From Alkalilimnicola ehrlichii (GTDB lineage: Bacteria; Pseudomonadota; Gammaproteobacteria; Nitrococcales; AK92), in assembly GCF_003399765.1 (NCBI RefSeq), contig NZ_NFZV01000006.1, forward strand, positions 1-64,000: a DNA stretch of 64,000 nt, in the 5' to 3' direction. Below, in pieces: positions 47,950-57,692 of the stretch. Each line of letters begins with the position of its first letter. Position 1 is the stretch's first letter. The translations under genes were made by a program, and so were the position numbers. The notes beneath the pieces are model-generated. The model saw nothing but the letters and a program-made list of their open reading frames with translations, had not been told where the DNA came from and ran no database searches.

Positions 47950-50441
47950 CTAGAAAGGCAAACTGAGTTCAGGAAAGCGCTCTAACAAACGCTTCCGAAA
48001 CATGCCCTTAATCCGCGCCATCCCCGCCTCATCGCGCGCCTCGAAACGCAACACCAGGCTTGGCGTGGTATTCGACGCACGAACCAGGCCCCAGCCGTCG
48101 GCGAAATCGGCACGAATACCATCGACCAGGGTGTAATGGGCTTGCTCGAATAAGGCTCCCGGGTCGGCCAACAAGGTAGCCATAATCCGCTCCGGCTCGC
48201 CTTCGGCCAGGTCGACACGTATTTCCGGCGTGCTCAGGGCATCCGGTAACTCTGCGAAAACAGCCGCCGGCTCTCTCGGGTCCAGAGCCAGTATTTCCAG
48301 CAAACGAGCACCGGCATAGACCGCATCGTCAAAGCCATACCAACGGTCGTTGAAGAAAATATGGCCGCTCAACTCGCCCCCTAACGGCGCATTGATTTCG
48401 TGGACTTTGTTTTTGATCATGGAATGGCCGGTTTTCCACATGACCGGCACGCCGGCGTGATCCAAAATCAGCTGCGTTAAATCGGCGGAGCATTTTGCAT
48501 CGAACACAATATCGGCCCCGGGATGACACATCAGCACATCGCGGGCGAACAGCATCATCTGGCGGTCGGCCCAGATAATACGGCCTTCCCCGTCAACCAC
48601 GCCGAGCCGATCTCCATCGCCATCGAATGCCAAACCCACGTCTGCCTCAAGCGTGCGCACGCGGTCGATTAACCCAATCAGGTTTCCCGGCACGGTGGGG
48701 TCGGGATGGTGATTAGGGAAACGACCGTCGACCTCGCAATACAGCTCTTCGACTTCGCAACCCAAGGCTCGAAAAACAGCCGGGGCGACGCTGCCGGCGA
48801 CGCCGTTTCCGGCATCCACGACGATGCGCAACGGCCGCGCCAAGGTAATCTCGCCGACGACCCGTTCGATATAATCCTGCAGGATATCCAGGCGACGATA
48901 ACCGCCTTCGCCGGCGACAAAACGGCCCTGTTCTACCCGTTTCCCAAGGGCTTGAATCGCCTCGCCAGATAACGTCCGACCGCCGACGACTATCTTTAAG
49001 CCATTGTATTCGGGAGGGTTATGACTGCCGGTTACCATCACTCCGGCACCGGTCTGCAGATGAAAGGTCGCGAAGTTCATCAACGGCGTCGGCACCCGCC
49101 CGATGTCCACGACATCTCGCCCGGCTGCTTGTAGTCCTTCGATAAGCGCAATCGCCAGTTCTTCGCTGGTCAATCGTCCGTCGCGGGCGACGACGATTTC
49201 CTGCTGGCCGTGATCGGCCGCCTCGCTGCCGATGGCTTGGCCTAGTAAACGCACCACATCCGCATTAAGGCCGGCACCGACAACGCCGCGCACATCGTAG
49301 GCGCGCAAAATCGCCGCATCGAGCGATGCCGTCGGCGCCTCCTCGGCACGCCCCTCCCGCACAACCAACCGCTCCTCCTGAGCCGAGTCCGCGTTCCGGT
49401 GCTCCATCACCCTCTCCTGATAAACCTCTTCCAGGGCTAGACCTGCCACACTCGGCAAGGGCTCGGCAGCAACCGGCTGCAGCTCCTGCGTTGCGACGGC
49501 GGGCTCCGTACCAGTAGATTTGGCACCTCCTAATCTACTCGCCAAGCGAGCCTCCTGCCGGGCGCGACGTCGGCGCGCCAAATACCCGGCAACGAAGGCG
49601 CTACTTAGCGTTAGCAGCACAAAGACCGCACCGTATAGCGCCCACACCGATACCGGCAGACGGCCGGATTGCGACCCCGGATCGGCTAACACCCGCAAAT
49701 GCCAACGGCTATCCTGCACGTCGGCTCCCGCTAAATGCTCGCCCAGCCGCCCACTTTGCAGAACCGTCACCCAGTCCCGCTCGGTAGCTTGTTGCAACTG
49801 CCATCCGCTCCCCAACTGCGCCGGCAGCAGGTTGCGGACGTAATTCATAGGGTAAGTCAGTACGAGATGCCCGATAACGACCCCGTTCTCGACCACCGGT
49901 TGCAGCAGATTAACGTGGGCCTCGTCTCGCCCTGGGAAATGAACCTCGGCCGCTGGCCGCTCTCCCGTCTCGCGGGCTTGCATGGCCATATCGACCATCG
50001 CATAACCGATCGGCGGCTCGGCTTGCAGGTCCGGCTCGAAATGCTCTCCCGTTACCAGTAATAGGCGCTGAGCGTCTGGAAAACGATCGATATAGGTTTC
50101 GACAGGCAAAAACCCGCCCCCTCCGGCAGGCCGGCCAACACCTCGCCCAAACCTTCCTCGCGAGCCAAGCGCTCTAGCCGCGAGTAATCGCGGCGTAACC
50201 AATTGGCCAGCACGGCGGATGCTTCCTGAGCATGCTGTCCGGCCTGCTCAAGCGCCGCCCGTTCGGCATCCCGCTGTAACGCTTGTCGGGCAACGCTACT
50301 CAAAACCAACGCTGCGACTAGCGCAACCGCAAGCGGTATCGCTAAATAAGGCAACCACAGGAATCGGCTACTGCGCGATGCTCCCTGCTCCCGTCGCACA
50401 GCTTCGCTCGCCTTGTTTTGCCGTCGTCCGCTGAGCTTCAT
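47950..50441 (-). CDS. algC: Phosphomannomutase/phosphoglucomutase with membrane-anchored N-terminus (frameshifted)
   Basis: The restored product is about 830 residues. The N-terminal 280 residues form a membrane-anchored sensor-like extension: helix at YLAIPLAVALVAALVLSSVA, an extracytoplasmic domain and a second helix at VWALYGAVFVLLTLSSAFVA. The mutase follows: phospho-serine loop VMVTGSHNPPEYN, LAFDGDGDRLGVVD metal loop, GGELSGHIFF. The frame breaks at a five-C run on the plus strand (50117-50121), between LAGLPEG and GFLPVETY. The enzyme interconverts mannose/glucose-6- and 1-phosphates for polysaccharide synthesis. Extended forms of AlgC are known in Pseudomonas relatives. Confidence 0.92.
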
Positions 50442-50484
50442 AGCCTATCCCTTTGCCCTGCGCCGGCGTGTCGTACGACCCCGC

Positions 50485-50939
50485 TCAGTGACGCCCAGAA
50501 TGACCGAAACCACCATCGCCGCGCGTGCTCGGGGCAAACTCGTCGACCAGCTCGAAGTCGGCCCGCACCACCGGTACGAACACAAGCTGAGCAATGCGCT
50601 CGCCGGGCTCCACGGTAAACGCCGTTTCCGATCGGTTCCAACAAGATACGAAGATTTGTCCTTGGTAGTCGGAATCGATCAAACCGACCAGATTACCTAA
50701 GACGATACCGTGTTTATGACCTAACCCCGAACGCGGCAGAATCATCGCCGCCAAACCGGTATCGTCCATGTGAACCGCGATCCCGGTCGGGATCAGCTCG
50801 GTTTTTCCAGGCGCCAGCGTCAAGGGCGCGTCCAGGCAAGCGCGCAAATCCAGACCGGCAGAGCCGTCGGTTGCATAACTAGGCAGGGGAAAATCGCGCT
50901 CCAGGCGCGAATCGAGAATCTTAAGTTGTATTTTTTCAT
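50485..50939 (-). CDS. dut: dUTP diphosphatase
   Basis: In the printed sequence this runs on in frame from coaBC. Adding one base to the six-T run on the plus strand (50931-50936) gives an ATG start ([13 protein letters not shown]), exactly like the usual Dut start, and a 151-residue protein, the normal size. Motifs: [47 protein letters not shown] and the C-terminal [12 protein letters not shown]. It hydrolyses dUTP to dUMP and keeps uracil out of DNA as a trimer. It would overlap the coaBC end by 19 bases and is co-transcribed with it. Confidence 0.93.
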
Positions 50940-52116
50940 GGTACCGTTTGGCTATGAGTCGTATGAGTGCTTCGGCAAGCTCGGCCTTCGGCTGCCGTTC
51001 CAAGGCTTGGTGCCCCTCCGGCCAGAAAACCTCAAGGGCATTGTCGGCGCTATCGAACCCGGTTTCGCCGCCAACCCAGTTCGCTGCGATCATATCCAAG
51101 CGTTTACGCGCCAGCTTACCTCGGGCATATTCGGCAAGCCGATCGGTTTCCGCGGCGAAACCAACGGTAAAGGGGCGGGCCGGATGTGCGGCCACCGCAC
51201 TGAGAATATCCTCGGTACGTGCCAGCGCCAGCGCCATCTCTGCTTGGTTCTTTTTGATCTTAGATTGTGTTGCCGCGGCCGGACGATAGTCGGCAACGGC
51301 CGCCGAGCCGATGAATACGTCTGTCTGCTCGACCCGCGCCATCACAGCCGCATGCATCTCCGCAGCCGTTTCGACATCGACTCGTTCAACGCCTACCGGC
51401 GTCGGCAAGGCAACCGGCCCGCTCACTAAGGTAACGCGCGCACCGGCCCTTTGCGCGGCGGCGGCCACCGCGAAGCCCATTTTGCCGGAGCTGCGATTGG
51501 TGATGTAACGCACCGGATCGATCGGCTCGCGGGTCGGCCCGGCGGTAATCAATACCTCCACGCCCGCCAACTCCTCGCCAGACATCAAGGCCGCTACCAA
51601 CTCGGTCGGCTCCAACATCCGTCCGGCGCCTACTTCGCCGCAAGCCTGCTCCCCTTCGCCCGGGCCGAGCAAACGGACTCCACGCCCTCGTAAGAGGTCC
51701 GCATTCGCTTGTGTCGCAGGATTACGCCACATGATGCGGTTCATCGCCGGAGCCAGGACCAATTGCGCCTCGGTGGCCAGGCATAAGGTCGTTAGCAAAT
51801 CATCCGCCATGCCCTGCGCTAGGCGAGCCATGAAGTTTGCACTGGCCGGAGCGACGAGGATCGTATCCGCCCAACGCGCCAGCTCGATATGCCCCATTCC
51901 AGCCTCCGCGGCCGGATCGAGCAAATCGAGCCGTACCGGATTGCCCGAGACAGCCTGAAACGTCAGCGGCGTGACAAAACGTGTCGCCCCCTCCGTCATC
52001 ACTACCCGGACCTCGGCCCCTGCGTCCTTGAGCCGACGCACCAGGTCGGCACTTTTATACGCAGCGATGCCGCCGGTCACGCCAAGTAAGATGTTGCTAC
52101 CGAGTAAAGTTGGCAT
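50921..52116 (-). CDS. coaBC: Bifunctional phosphopantothenoylcysteine decarboxylase/synthase
   Basis: With the corrected base the product is 398 residues and ends AKRYHEKNTT. The CoaC half has [35 protein letters not shown], the PxMNxxMW element [10 protein letters not shown] and the CoaC active-site [10 protein letters not shown]. The CoaB half has [35 protein letters not shown] and the lysine-rich QSKIKKNQ. It adds cysteine to 4-phosphopantothenate and decarboxylates the product in coenzyme A synthesis. It heads the coaBC-dut-algC-argB cluster. Confidence 0.94.
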
Positions 52117-52225
52117 ATCATTTGGAAACTGCGGGAAAGTGGCGACAGATTAACCGAAACGTCACGCTCGTCAAAGTAAAGCAAACACACAATAATTTTC
52201 TCAAGCTTACGACCAGGAGGGTCAC

Positions 52226-52900
52226 ATGCCGATAACGGATTGGCCGGCAACCGAACGGCCGCGCGAGAAATTACTCGCTCAAGGGACACAAAGCTTATCC
52301 GATGCCGAATTACTCGCCATCTTTCTCCGCACCGGCGTCAGAGGCCGAACGGCCGTCGATCTGGCTCGGGAGCTGCTTGCAACCTTCGGCAGCCTGCGCG
52401 GGTTATTACAAGCCGATTTGGCTCGGTTCTGCCTGCACCCTGGTCTGGGGCCTGCGAAGTTCGCGCAGTTACAAGCGGTGTTGGAGATGGGGCGCCGCCA
52501 TTTGTGGGAGCGATTGCAGCGCGGCGATGCACTGACCAGCCCCGACGATACCCGCCGGTTTTTACTCGCTCGCCTTCGCGACCAACCCCACGAGGTCTTT
52601 GCCTGCCTGTTTCTCGACACTCACCACCGAGTAATCGCCTTCGAGGAGCTGTTTCGCGGCACTATCGACAGCGCCAGCGTGTATCCTCGCGAGGTGGTGA
52701 AACAAGCCTTGGGCTACAACGCCGCAGCGCTCATTATTGCTCACAACCACCCCTCAGGGGTTGCCGAGCCGAGTCGTGCCGACGAAGCATTGACGCGACG
52801 ACTGAAGGAAGCATTAGCTTTAGTGGATATTCGCCTATTGGATCATTTCGTTGTCGGCGACGGTATGACAGTATCGTTCGCGGAGCGCGGCCTACTGTAA
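52226..52900 (+). CDS. radC: RadC family JAMM-domain protein
   Basis: 225 residues. The N-terminal helix-hairpin-helix part holds [20 protein letters not shown] and [20 protein letters not shown]. The C-terminal JAMM metal-binding motif is [20 protein letters not shown] (His, His, Asp), with an earlier Glu in [11 protein letters not shown]. Long thought a repair protein, its function remains unclear. A strong AGGAGGG site precedes the ATG. It lies divergent to coaBC, the classical gammaproteobacterial arrangement. Confidence 0.94.
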   Translation: MPITDWPATERPREKLLAQGTQSLSDAELLAIFLRTGVRGRTAVDLARELLATFGSLRGLLQADLARFCLHPGLGPAKFAQLQAVLEMGRRHLWERLQRGDALTSPDDTRRFLLARLRDQPHEVFACLFLDTHHRVIAFEELFRGTIDSASVYPREVVKQALGYNAAALIIAHNHPSGVAEPSRADEALTRRLKEALALVDIRLLDHFVVGDGMTVSFAERGLL

Positions 52901-52952
52901 TCGATTAAGGGAAGCGTCGCGTGCGGACTGTTCCGGACTTTCCAAGGGGAGA

Positions 52953-53201
52953 ATGATGCGCACACTCATCGATGTCGAAGGCAAGGAGTGGGACGTTGCC
53001 GTAGGGCGCGAATCTTACGGCATGCAAGTGCTGTTGTTCTTTCCCCGCGGCGGCGGCGAAATCCGCAAAGCGATGATGGGCTCGAGCACTCGCCTGGATG
53101 CTCAACAAGAACTCGATTCGCTCAATCGGCAAGCACTGCAAGAACGCTTGGAAAGTTCTCAGCCCTGGGAGTCGCAAGACTGGTTTCAGAACGACCGCTA
53201 A
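52953..53201 (+). CDS. Small conserved hypothetical protein
   Basis: 82 residues: LIDVEGKEWDVAVGRESYGM, QVLLFFPRGGGEIRKAMM, SSTRLDAQQELDSLNRQAL and PWESQDWFQNDR. The two ATG codons at the start are adjacent and both fit an AGGGGAGA site. Conserved gammaproteobacterial proteins of this kind have the pattern of a short beta sheet and helix and no known function. It ends in front of a shared terminator with rpoH. Confidence 0.75.
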   Translation: MMRTLIDVEGKEWDVAVGRESYGMQVLLFFPRGGGEIRKAMMGSSTRLDAQQELDSLNRQALQERLESSQPWESQDWFQNDR

Positions 53202-53214
53202 GAGCCTGACAAAA

Positions 53215-53243
53215 AGAGGGGGCACCAAGAAAGCGCCCCCTCT
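53215..53243. terminator. Bidirectional terminator
   Basis: A perfect 9-bp stem, AGAGGGGGC / GCCCCCTCT, with an 11-base loop. On the minus strand TTTTTGTC follows, making a good rpoH terminator; on the plus strand it follows the small gene directly. Confidence 0.85.
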
Positions 53244-53274
53244 TATGCATCAAGCCTAGATATTAAAAGGAATG

Positions 53275-54150
53275 CTAAGAAACGACCATCGCGGCGTGAA
53301 GTTTCTTCATCGCATTTTTCTCGAGTTGCCGGATGCGCTCGGCGGAAACATGATAGGCATCGGCCAGTTCTTGCAGCGAGGTTTTCTGCTCGCCCAGCCA
53401 TCGCCGCTGTACAATATCGCGACTCCGCTCATCGAGCCGACATAGCGCCTGATGCAACGCCTTGGATTGATAGCGTCGCCAATCGTCCTGCTCGATCTCG
53501 GTTGCGGGATCAAGGCTGTTATTTTCCAAGTAAGCCGCTGGGGCTCGGACAACACTGTCTTCGTCGTCATCGTCCGGCCTCGCATCGAAACCGACGTCCT
53601 GCCCGCTAAGCCTGGATTCCATCTCTAGTACGGTTTCCGGCTTCACGTTCAAGTCCGTTGCCACCGCTCTCACTTCATCGTAACTCAACCAGCCTAGCCG
53701 TTTCTTACGACCGCGCAGGTTAAAGAACAATTTACGTTGAGCCTTGGTAGTGGCCACTTTGACGATACGCCAGTTTCGTAAAATGAATTCATGGATCTCG
53801 GCACGAATCCAATGCACGGCGAACGAAACCAGCCGAACTTTAACCTCCGGATCGAAGCGTTTAACGGCCTTCATCAACCCGATATTGCCTTCCTGGATCA
53901 GATCCGCCAACGGCAGACCATAGCCGGTATAGCTACGGGCGATATGAACCACAAAGCGCAGATGAGACATCACCAGTTGCCGAGCAGCTCCGACATTGCT
54001 CTCATTGCGATATGCAACGGCAAGCGCATACTCGTCTTCGGCACTCAGCATGGGAACACGGTTGACCGTGTGAATATAAGACTCTTCGCTGCCCACTTGG
54101 ACAAGAAGTTTCGGGCCTTGTGGCGTAATCAAGGCGGAGCTCATTTCCAT
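53275..54150 (-). CDS. rpoH: RNA polymerase sigma-32 factor
   Basis: 291 residues. Sigma-70 family: region 2 with [20 protein letters not shown] and [20 protein letters not shown], the RpoH-specific box [11 protein letters not shown] in region 2.4 to 3, and region 4 [20 protein letters not shown] with the helix-turn-helix. It directs transcription of heat-shock genes. A run of six G precedes the ATG; two adjacent ATG codons are possible. It follows ftsX in the conserved ftsY-ftsE-ftsX-rpoH order, with about 237 bases between that likely carry its own promoters. Confidence 0.96.
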   Translation of the reverse strand: MEMSSALITPQGPKLLVQVGSEESYIHTVNRVPMLSAEDEYALAVAYRNESNVGAARQLVMSHLRFVVHIARSYTGYGLPLADLIQEGNIGLMKAVKRFDPEVKVRLVSFAVHWIRAEIHEFILRNWRIVKVATTKAQRKLFFNLRGRKKRLGWLSYDEVRAVATDLNVKPETVLEMESRLSGQDVGFDARPDDDDEDSVVRAPAAYLENNSLDPATEIEQDDWRRYQSKALHQALCRLDERSRDIVQRRWLGEQKTSLQELADAYHVSAERIRQLEKNAMKKLHAAMVVS

Positions 54151-54387
54151 TGACCCCCCTTAGGTGTAGGAACGTTCCATGTCACTCTCTGGCGGGTGGG
54201 GAACGGCTCATTATGCGTCCCGCACGTTCAGTTAGACCTGTGGCCGAGGAAAGAGTTTTCAACGCGGAGGAAATTCGCGTCCGAAGGAAGTGTTCAATCC
54301 ATGAACAACGACATTACTCTTCCCTGAGCCCGTCGATCTCGCCAGTCGTCTCAGACTCGCCGCCTGCCCATCCTAGGCGGGCGCTAC

Positions 54388-55347
54388 TCAACGTGGTTCG
54401 ATGGCAGCCAAATGGCGCCCCACCGCCGTCCAAGAGCCCAATAAGCCTAACAGGCTTCCGGCCAGAGTCAATCGGAGAATGCCGACAAAACCCAAGCCCT
54501 GTAACGAGAAACTACTGCCGTATAAGACAGCCAGCTCCCGCGCCGGCCCACCCAGCAACAAACGTCCGACTTCGATCAATAAGGCAGCCAAGAGGCCTCC
54601 GGCTATGCCATACCAGATACCTTCGTACAGAAAGGGACGGCGGATAAAAGCATCGGTGGCACCAATCAATTTGGCTACCACAATCTCGTCGCGGCGATTT
54701 TGGATATCCAGCCGAATCGTGTTGCCTACGACCAGGATCACCGCAACGGCCAGTAAAACCGCAATCACCCATATGCCGCGCTGGATAAGCTGCATAATGC
54801 CATGCAGCCGCTGCAACCACTCTTGGTCGAGCCGTAATTGCTCGACAGCGGACTGTGTCTGCAAGTCGCCAACCAGCTCGTCGACTTCCGCCGGCGTCAG
54901 CCCCGATACCGGCCGGACAACCAAAACCGGCGGCAAGGGATTATCGTCCAGCAAGTCCATAGCTTCCTGGAAACCGGATAAACGCCGGAATTCCTCCAGC
55001 GCTGCCTCTGGCGTGATCACGTCCACCGAGTCAATTTGGGTATGCCCCCGCAGCTCCCTGGCCAGCGCTCGATAATGTTCGGCGTCGGTTCCTAGCTCCA
55101 GGAATAGGGAGATCTGGGCATTGCCTTCCCAACTACCGACGACGCGCTCGGCGTTAGCCAACATCAGCAAAAAGCCCGCCGGCAACGCTAGCGCGATGGC
55201 AATGACCGCCGCAGTCATCAAGCTCGGTAACGGTGCCCGATACAAGCGCCCCAGCGAGGCGAATAAAGCACGTAAGTGGGCACTACCCCAGGCGTCCACC
55301 GACTGCCGGAGCCGATTAGACCGTGCGCGCGGGTTCCCGGCCGCCAT
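54388..55347 (-). CDS. ftsX: Cell division protein FtsX
   Basis: 319 residues. The four membrane helices of FtsX are present: an N-terminal one (LPSLMTAAVIAIALALPAGF), then an extracytoplasmic domain, then GIWVIAVLLAVAVILVVGNT, IWYGIAGGLLAALLIEVG and LRLTLAGSLLGLLGSWTAV. The cytoplasmic N-terminus is basic. With FtsE it forms an ABC-transporter-like complex that activates peptidoglycan amidases through EnvC-type partners at the septum. The start overlaps the end of ftsE by one base. Confidence 0.94.
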   Translation of the reverse strand: MAAGNPRARSNRLRQSVDAWGSAHLRALFASLGRLYRAPLPSLMTAAVIAIALALPAGFLLMLANAERVVGSWEGNAQISLFLELGTDAEHYRALARELRGHTQIDSVDVITPEAALEEFRRLSGFQEAMDLLDDNPLPPVLVVRPVSGLTPAEVDELVGDLQTQSAVEQLRLDQEWLQRLHGIMQLIQRGIWVIAVLLAVAVILVVGNTIRLDIQNRRDEIVVAKLIGATDAFIRRPFLYEGIWYGIAGGLLAALLIEVGRLLLGGPARELAVLYGSSFSLQGLGFVGILRLTLAGSLLGLLGSWTAVGRHLAAIEPR

Positions 55348-56021
55348 TACGCCGCCACCCCCGCCCAGTCGTCGATCACCTCGCCGTGCTCAAGGCATAC
55401 CACGCGTTGCCCTAAGCGGCGAATCAGCTCCAAGTCATGACTGGCGATTAACAAGGTGACGCCAACGCGATTGAACTCCTGGAATAAGCCCATGATCTCG
55501 GCGGATAACGCAGGGTCTAGATTGCCCGTCGGCTCGTCGGCAATCAAAATCGGCGGGCGGCTGACCACAGCGCGAGCAATCCCCACGCGCTGTTGCTCGC
55601 CGCCGGACAAGGTAATGGGGTAGGAGCGCTCTTTATTGAGCAAGCCGACTTTATCCAGCGCTGCCCGCACACGGCGGCCGACCTCGCGATGGGGGACTCC
55701 GGCAATGACTAGCGGCAACGCGACATTATCGTACACTGGGCGGTCGTACAGGAGCTGGTGATCCTGAAAAATTACCCCGACCCGCCGTCGTAAGTGCGGA
55801 ATCCGCCCCTTACGCAAACGCGCCAGATTAACGCCGTTGACCAGGACTTGGCCACGAGACGGCCGTTCGAGCAAGGGAATAAGTTTCAGTAAGGTACTCT
55901 TACCAGCCCCGGAGTGGCCGGTAATAAACACCATTTCCCCTTGCTCGATCTCCAGATTAATGTGTCGAAGGGCTTCGAAGCCCCCAGGGTAGCGTTTGCT
56001 TACCCCCACGAAGCGGATCAT
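55347..56021 (-). CDS. ftsE: Cell division ATP-binding protein FtsE
   Basis: 224 residues, the normal size. Walker A is TGHSGAGKSTLLKLIPLLE. The ABC signature is TLSGGEQQRVGIARAVVS and Walker B ILIADEPTGNLDPALS, with the H-loop in LIASHDLELI. It is the ATPase of the FtsEX complex at the division site. It sits between ftsY (12 bases upstream of its start) and ftsX (overlap of one base), so all three are co-transcribed. Confidence 0.96.
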   Translation of the reverse strand: MIRFVGVSKRYPGGFEALRHINLEIEQGEMVFITGHSGAGKSTLLKLIPLLERPSRGQVLVNGVNLARLRKGRIPHLRRRVGVIFQDHQLLYDRPVYDNVALPLVIAGVPHREVGRRVRAALDKVGLLNKERSYPITLSGGEQQRVGIARAVVSRPPILIADEPTGNLDPALSAEIMGLFQEFNRVGVTLLIASHDLELIRRLGQRVVCLEHGEVIDDWAGVAA

Positions 56022-56033
56022 CGACCACTCACC

Positions 56034-57389
56034 TCAATCCCGCAATTCCTCGTTGAGGAGCGCGGATACAAACTCCTGCGCATCGAATGGGCGCAGATCT
56101 TCTAATTGTTCGCCGATACCGATAAAGCGGATCGGCAATTTCAACTGGTCGGCGATAGCGAAGATCACCCCGCCTTTTGCCGTTCCGTCAAGCTTGGTCA
56201 ACACAATGCCGTCCACCCCCACGGCATTGTGAAAATGTTTCGCCTGCGATAAGGCGTTCTGGCCGTTGCTGGCATCCAGCACAAGTAAGGTCTCGTGCGG
56301 CGCCTCGGGGTCGAGCTTGCCGAGCACCCGTTTGACTTTCTTGAGTTCCTCCATAAGATTTTCCTGGGTATGCAAACGGCCGGCCGTGTCGGCGATCATA
56401 ACTTGCTGCCCGCGCGATTTCGCGGCTTGTAAACCGTCGAAAATCACCGACGCCGAATCTGCCCCGGTATGCTGGGCAACCACCGGAATCCCGCTACGCT
56501 CGCCCCAGACTTTGAGCTGTTCGACGGCAGCCGCACGGAAAGTATCGCCCGCAGCCAGCAATACCGAGCGTCCTTCGCTCTGGAACCGTCGCGCCAGCTT
56601 ACCGATGGTGGTCGTTTTGCCCACACCGTTTACACCGACGGCGAGCAAAACGAACGGCTGCTTGCTCTCGTCGACGCGTAGCGGTTCGCTACAAGGTTCG
56701 AGAATAGCGACCATGTTCTCGTGCAAGGCCAGCATCAACGCATCGGCGTCGTTTAAATCCTTGCGCTTGAGCGTTTCGGTAACGCCGTCGAGAATTCGCT
56801 GCGTCGCGTCCACCCCGACATCGGCTAACAATAAACGCGTTTCCAGCTCTTCGAGCAGCTCGTCGTCAATGGTTTTCTTGCCCAGAAATAAGCTGGCCAA
56901 GCCTTCGGTCAAGCCGCTGCCGGTCTTGTTCAAGCCCGCTCGTAAACGGGCGAACAAGCTTTGCTTGGTTTTCGGCTCCGGTGCCGGCTCAGGTTTAGGC
57001 TCTGCTATCGGCTCAGGCTCTGCTGGCGCAGGAATCTCCGGCTCCGCCGCGGGCTCCTCCGGCGGCAGCTCGGGTTCGGCTGCCGGCATTTGCGTTTTCG
57101 GTGCCGGCGGCGGCTCGACCGCAGCCTGTGGAGGCTGCTCCGGCGTTTTCGTCACCGGCGCCTGCTCGGCCGGCGGCCGCTTGGCCCGCAGCCTGGCAAC
57201 GAAACTTTCCGCTTCGCCCTGCTCGGCTAGCGACGCGGCGAATTCCGGCTCCGGACCGCCACGCGCGATCAATGCCGACTCCGCCCCGACCTCGGGCCGC
57301 TCAAACGCCCGCTCTTCGATCGAACGCTCGGAGGCGCCGCTTGCTTCGGGCTTTTGCTTCGACTTGTCCTTTTTCCGGAAACCCCACAT
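56034..57389 (-). CDS. ftsY: Signal recognition particle receptor FtsY
   Basis: 451 residues. The N-terminal 170 residues are an acidic, proline/alanine/glutamate-rich A domain (repeats such as PAPAEPEPIAEPKPEPAPEP) preceded by MWGFRKKDKSKQKPE. The NG domain has the helical N part (LFARLRAGLNKTGSGLTEG), the G1 loop LLAVGVNGVGKTTTIGKLA, DTAGRLHTQENLMEELKK and TKLDGTAKGGVIFAI. It is a GTPase that docks SRP-bound ribosomes at the membrane. The A domain is longer than usual. First gene of the ftsY-ftsE-ftsX-rpoH cluster. Confidence 0.96.
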   Translation of the reverse strand: MWGFRKKDKSKQKPEASGASERSIEERAFERPEVGAESALIARGGPEPEFAASLAEQGEAESFVARLRAKRPPAEQAPVTKTPEQPPQAAVEPPPAPKTQMPAAEPELPPEEPAAEPEIPAPAEPEPIAEPKPEPAPEPKTKQSLFARLRAGLNKTGSGLTEGLASLFLGKKTIDDELLEELETRLLLADVGVDATQRILDGVTETLKRKDLNDADALMLALHENMVAILEPCSEPLRVDESKQPFVLLAVGVNGVGKTTTIGKLARRFQSEGRSVLLAAGDTFRAAAVEQLKVWGERSGIPVVAQHTGADSASVIFDGLQAAKSRGQQVMIADTAGRLHTQENLMEELKKVKRVLGKLDPEAPHETLLVLDASNGQNALSQAKHFHNAVGVDGIVLTKLDGTAKGGVIFAIADQLKLPIRFIGIGEQLEDLRPFDAQEFVSALLNEELRD

Positions 57390-57692
57390 GGGCTGTTATG
57401 ATCCTTTACGCTGGCAGTAGAAAAACAGTGTTGGCTATCCTACCACTGTTGGGGAAACACTGAACAATTCCCTTACCCCTTCGGGCAGGGCCGTAAAGCT
57501 CGCAAGGAACGCCGCTGGGCATTAGGGTTAGACCAACGAAAGTACGCGGCTAATCGCTCGTGCTAAAAGCACACCCCGGCACCTTCATATACGGCCATTG
57601 GCAATAAATGCTGAACAATTCCGGTGCCGGCCGGTCAAGTAGTACAACCGGCTCTTCCTGCTACCGCATCTTTCTGACAGATTGGGAGCGAT
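57390..57692. other. Intergenic region between divergent ftsY and the M16 pair
   Basis: No gene seen. It contains two copies of CTGAACAATTCC (57461-57472 and 57611-57622), about 150 bases apart. The second copy lies about 70 bases before the M16 start. The repeats could be regulatory but may be chance. Confidence 0.4.

Noticed and set aside
50485-52116. A 543-residue CoaBC-Dut fusion protein in one open frame.
   Set aside because: Adding one base to the six-T run at 50931-50936 gives a normal CoaBC end and a normal 151-residue Dut starting MKKI. The window has many such single-base losses, so the fusion is almost certainly an artefact.
56266-57420. A 384-codon serine-rich open frame on the plus strand opposite ftsY.
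   Set aside because: It mirrors the proline/alanine/glutamate-rich FtsY coding strand. No start signal or family resemblance; a GC-rich shadow.
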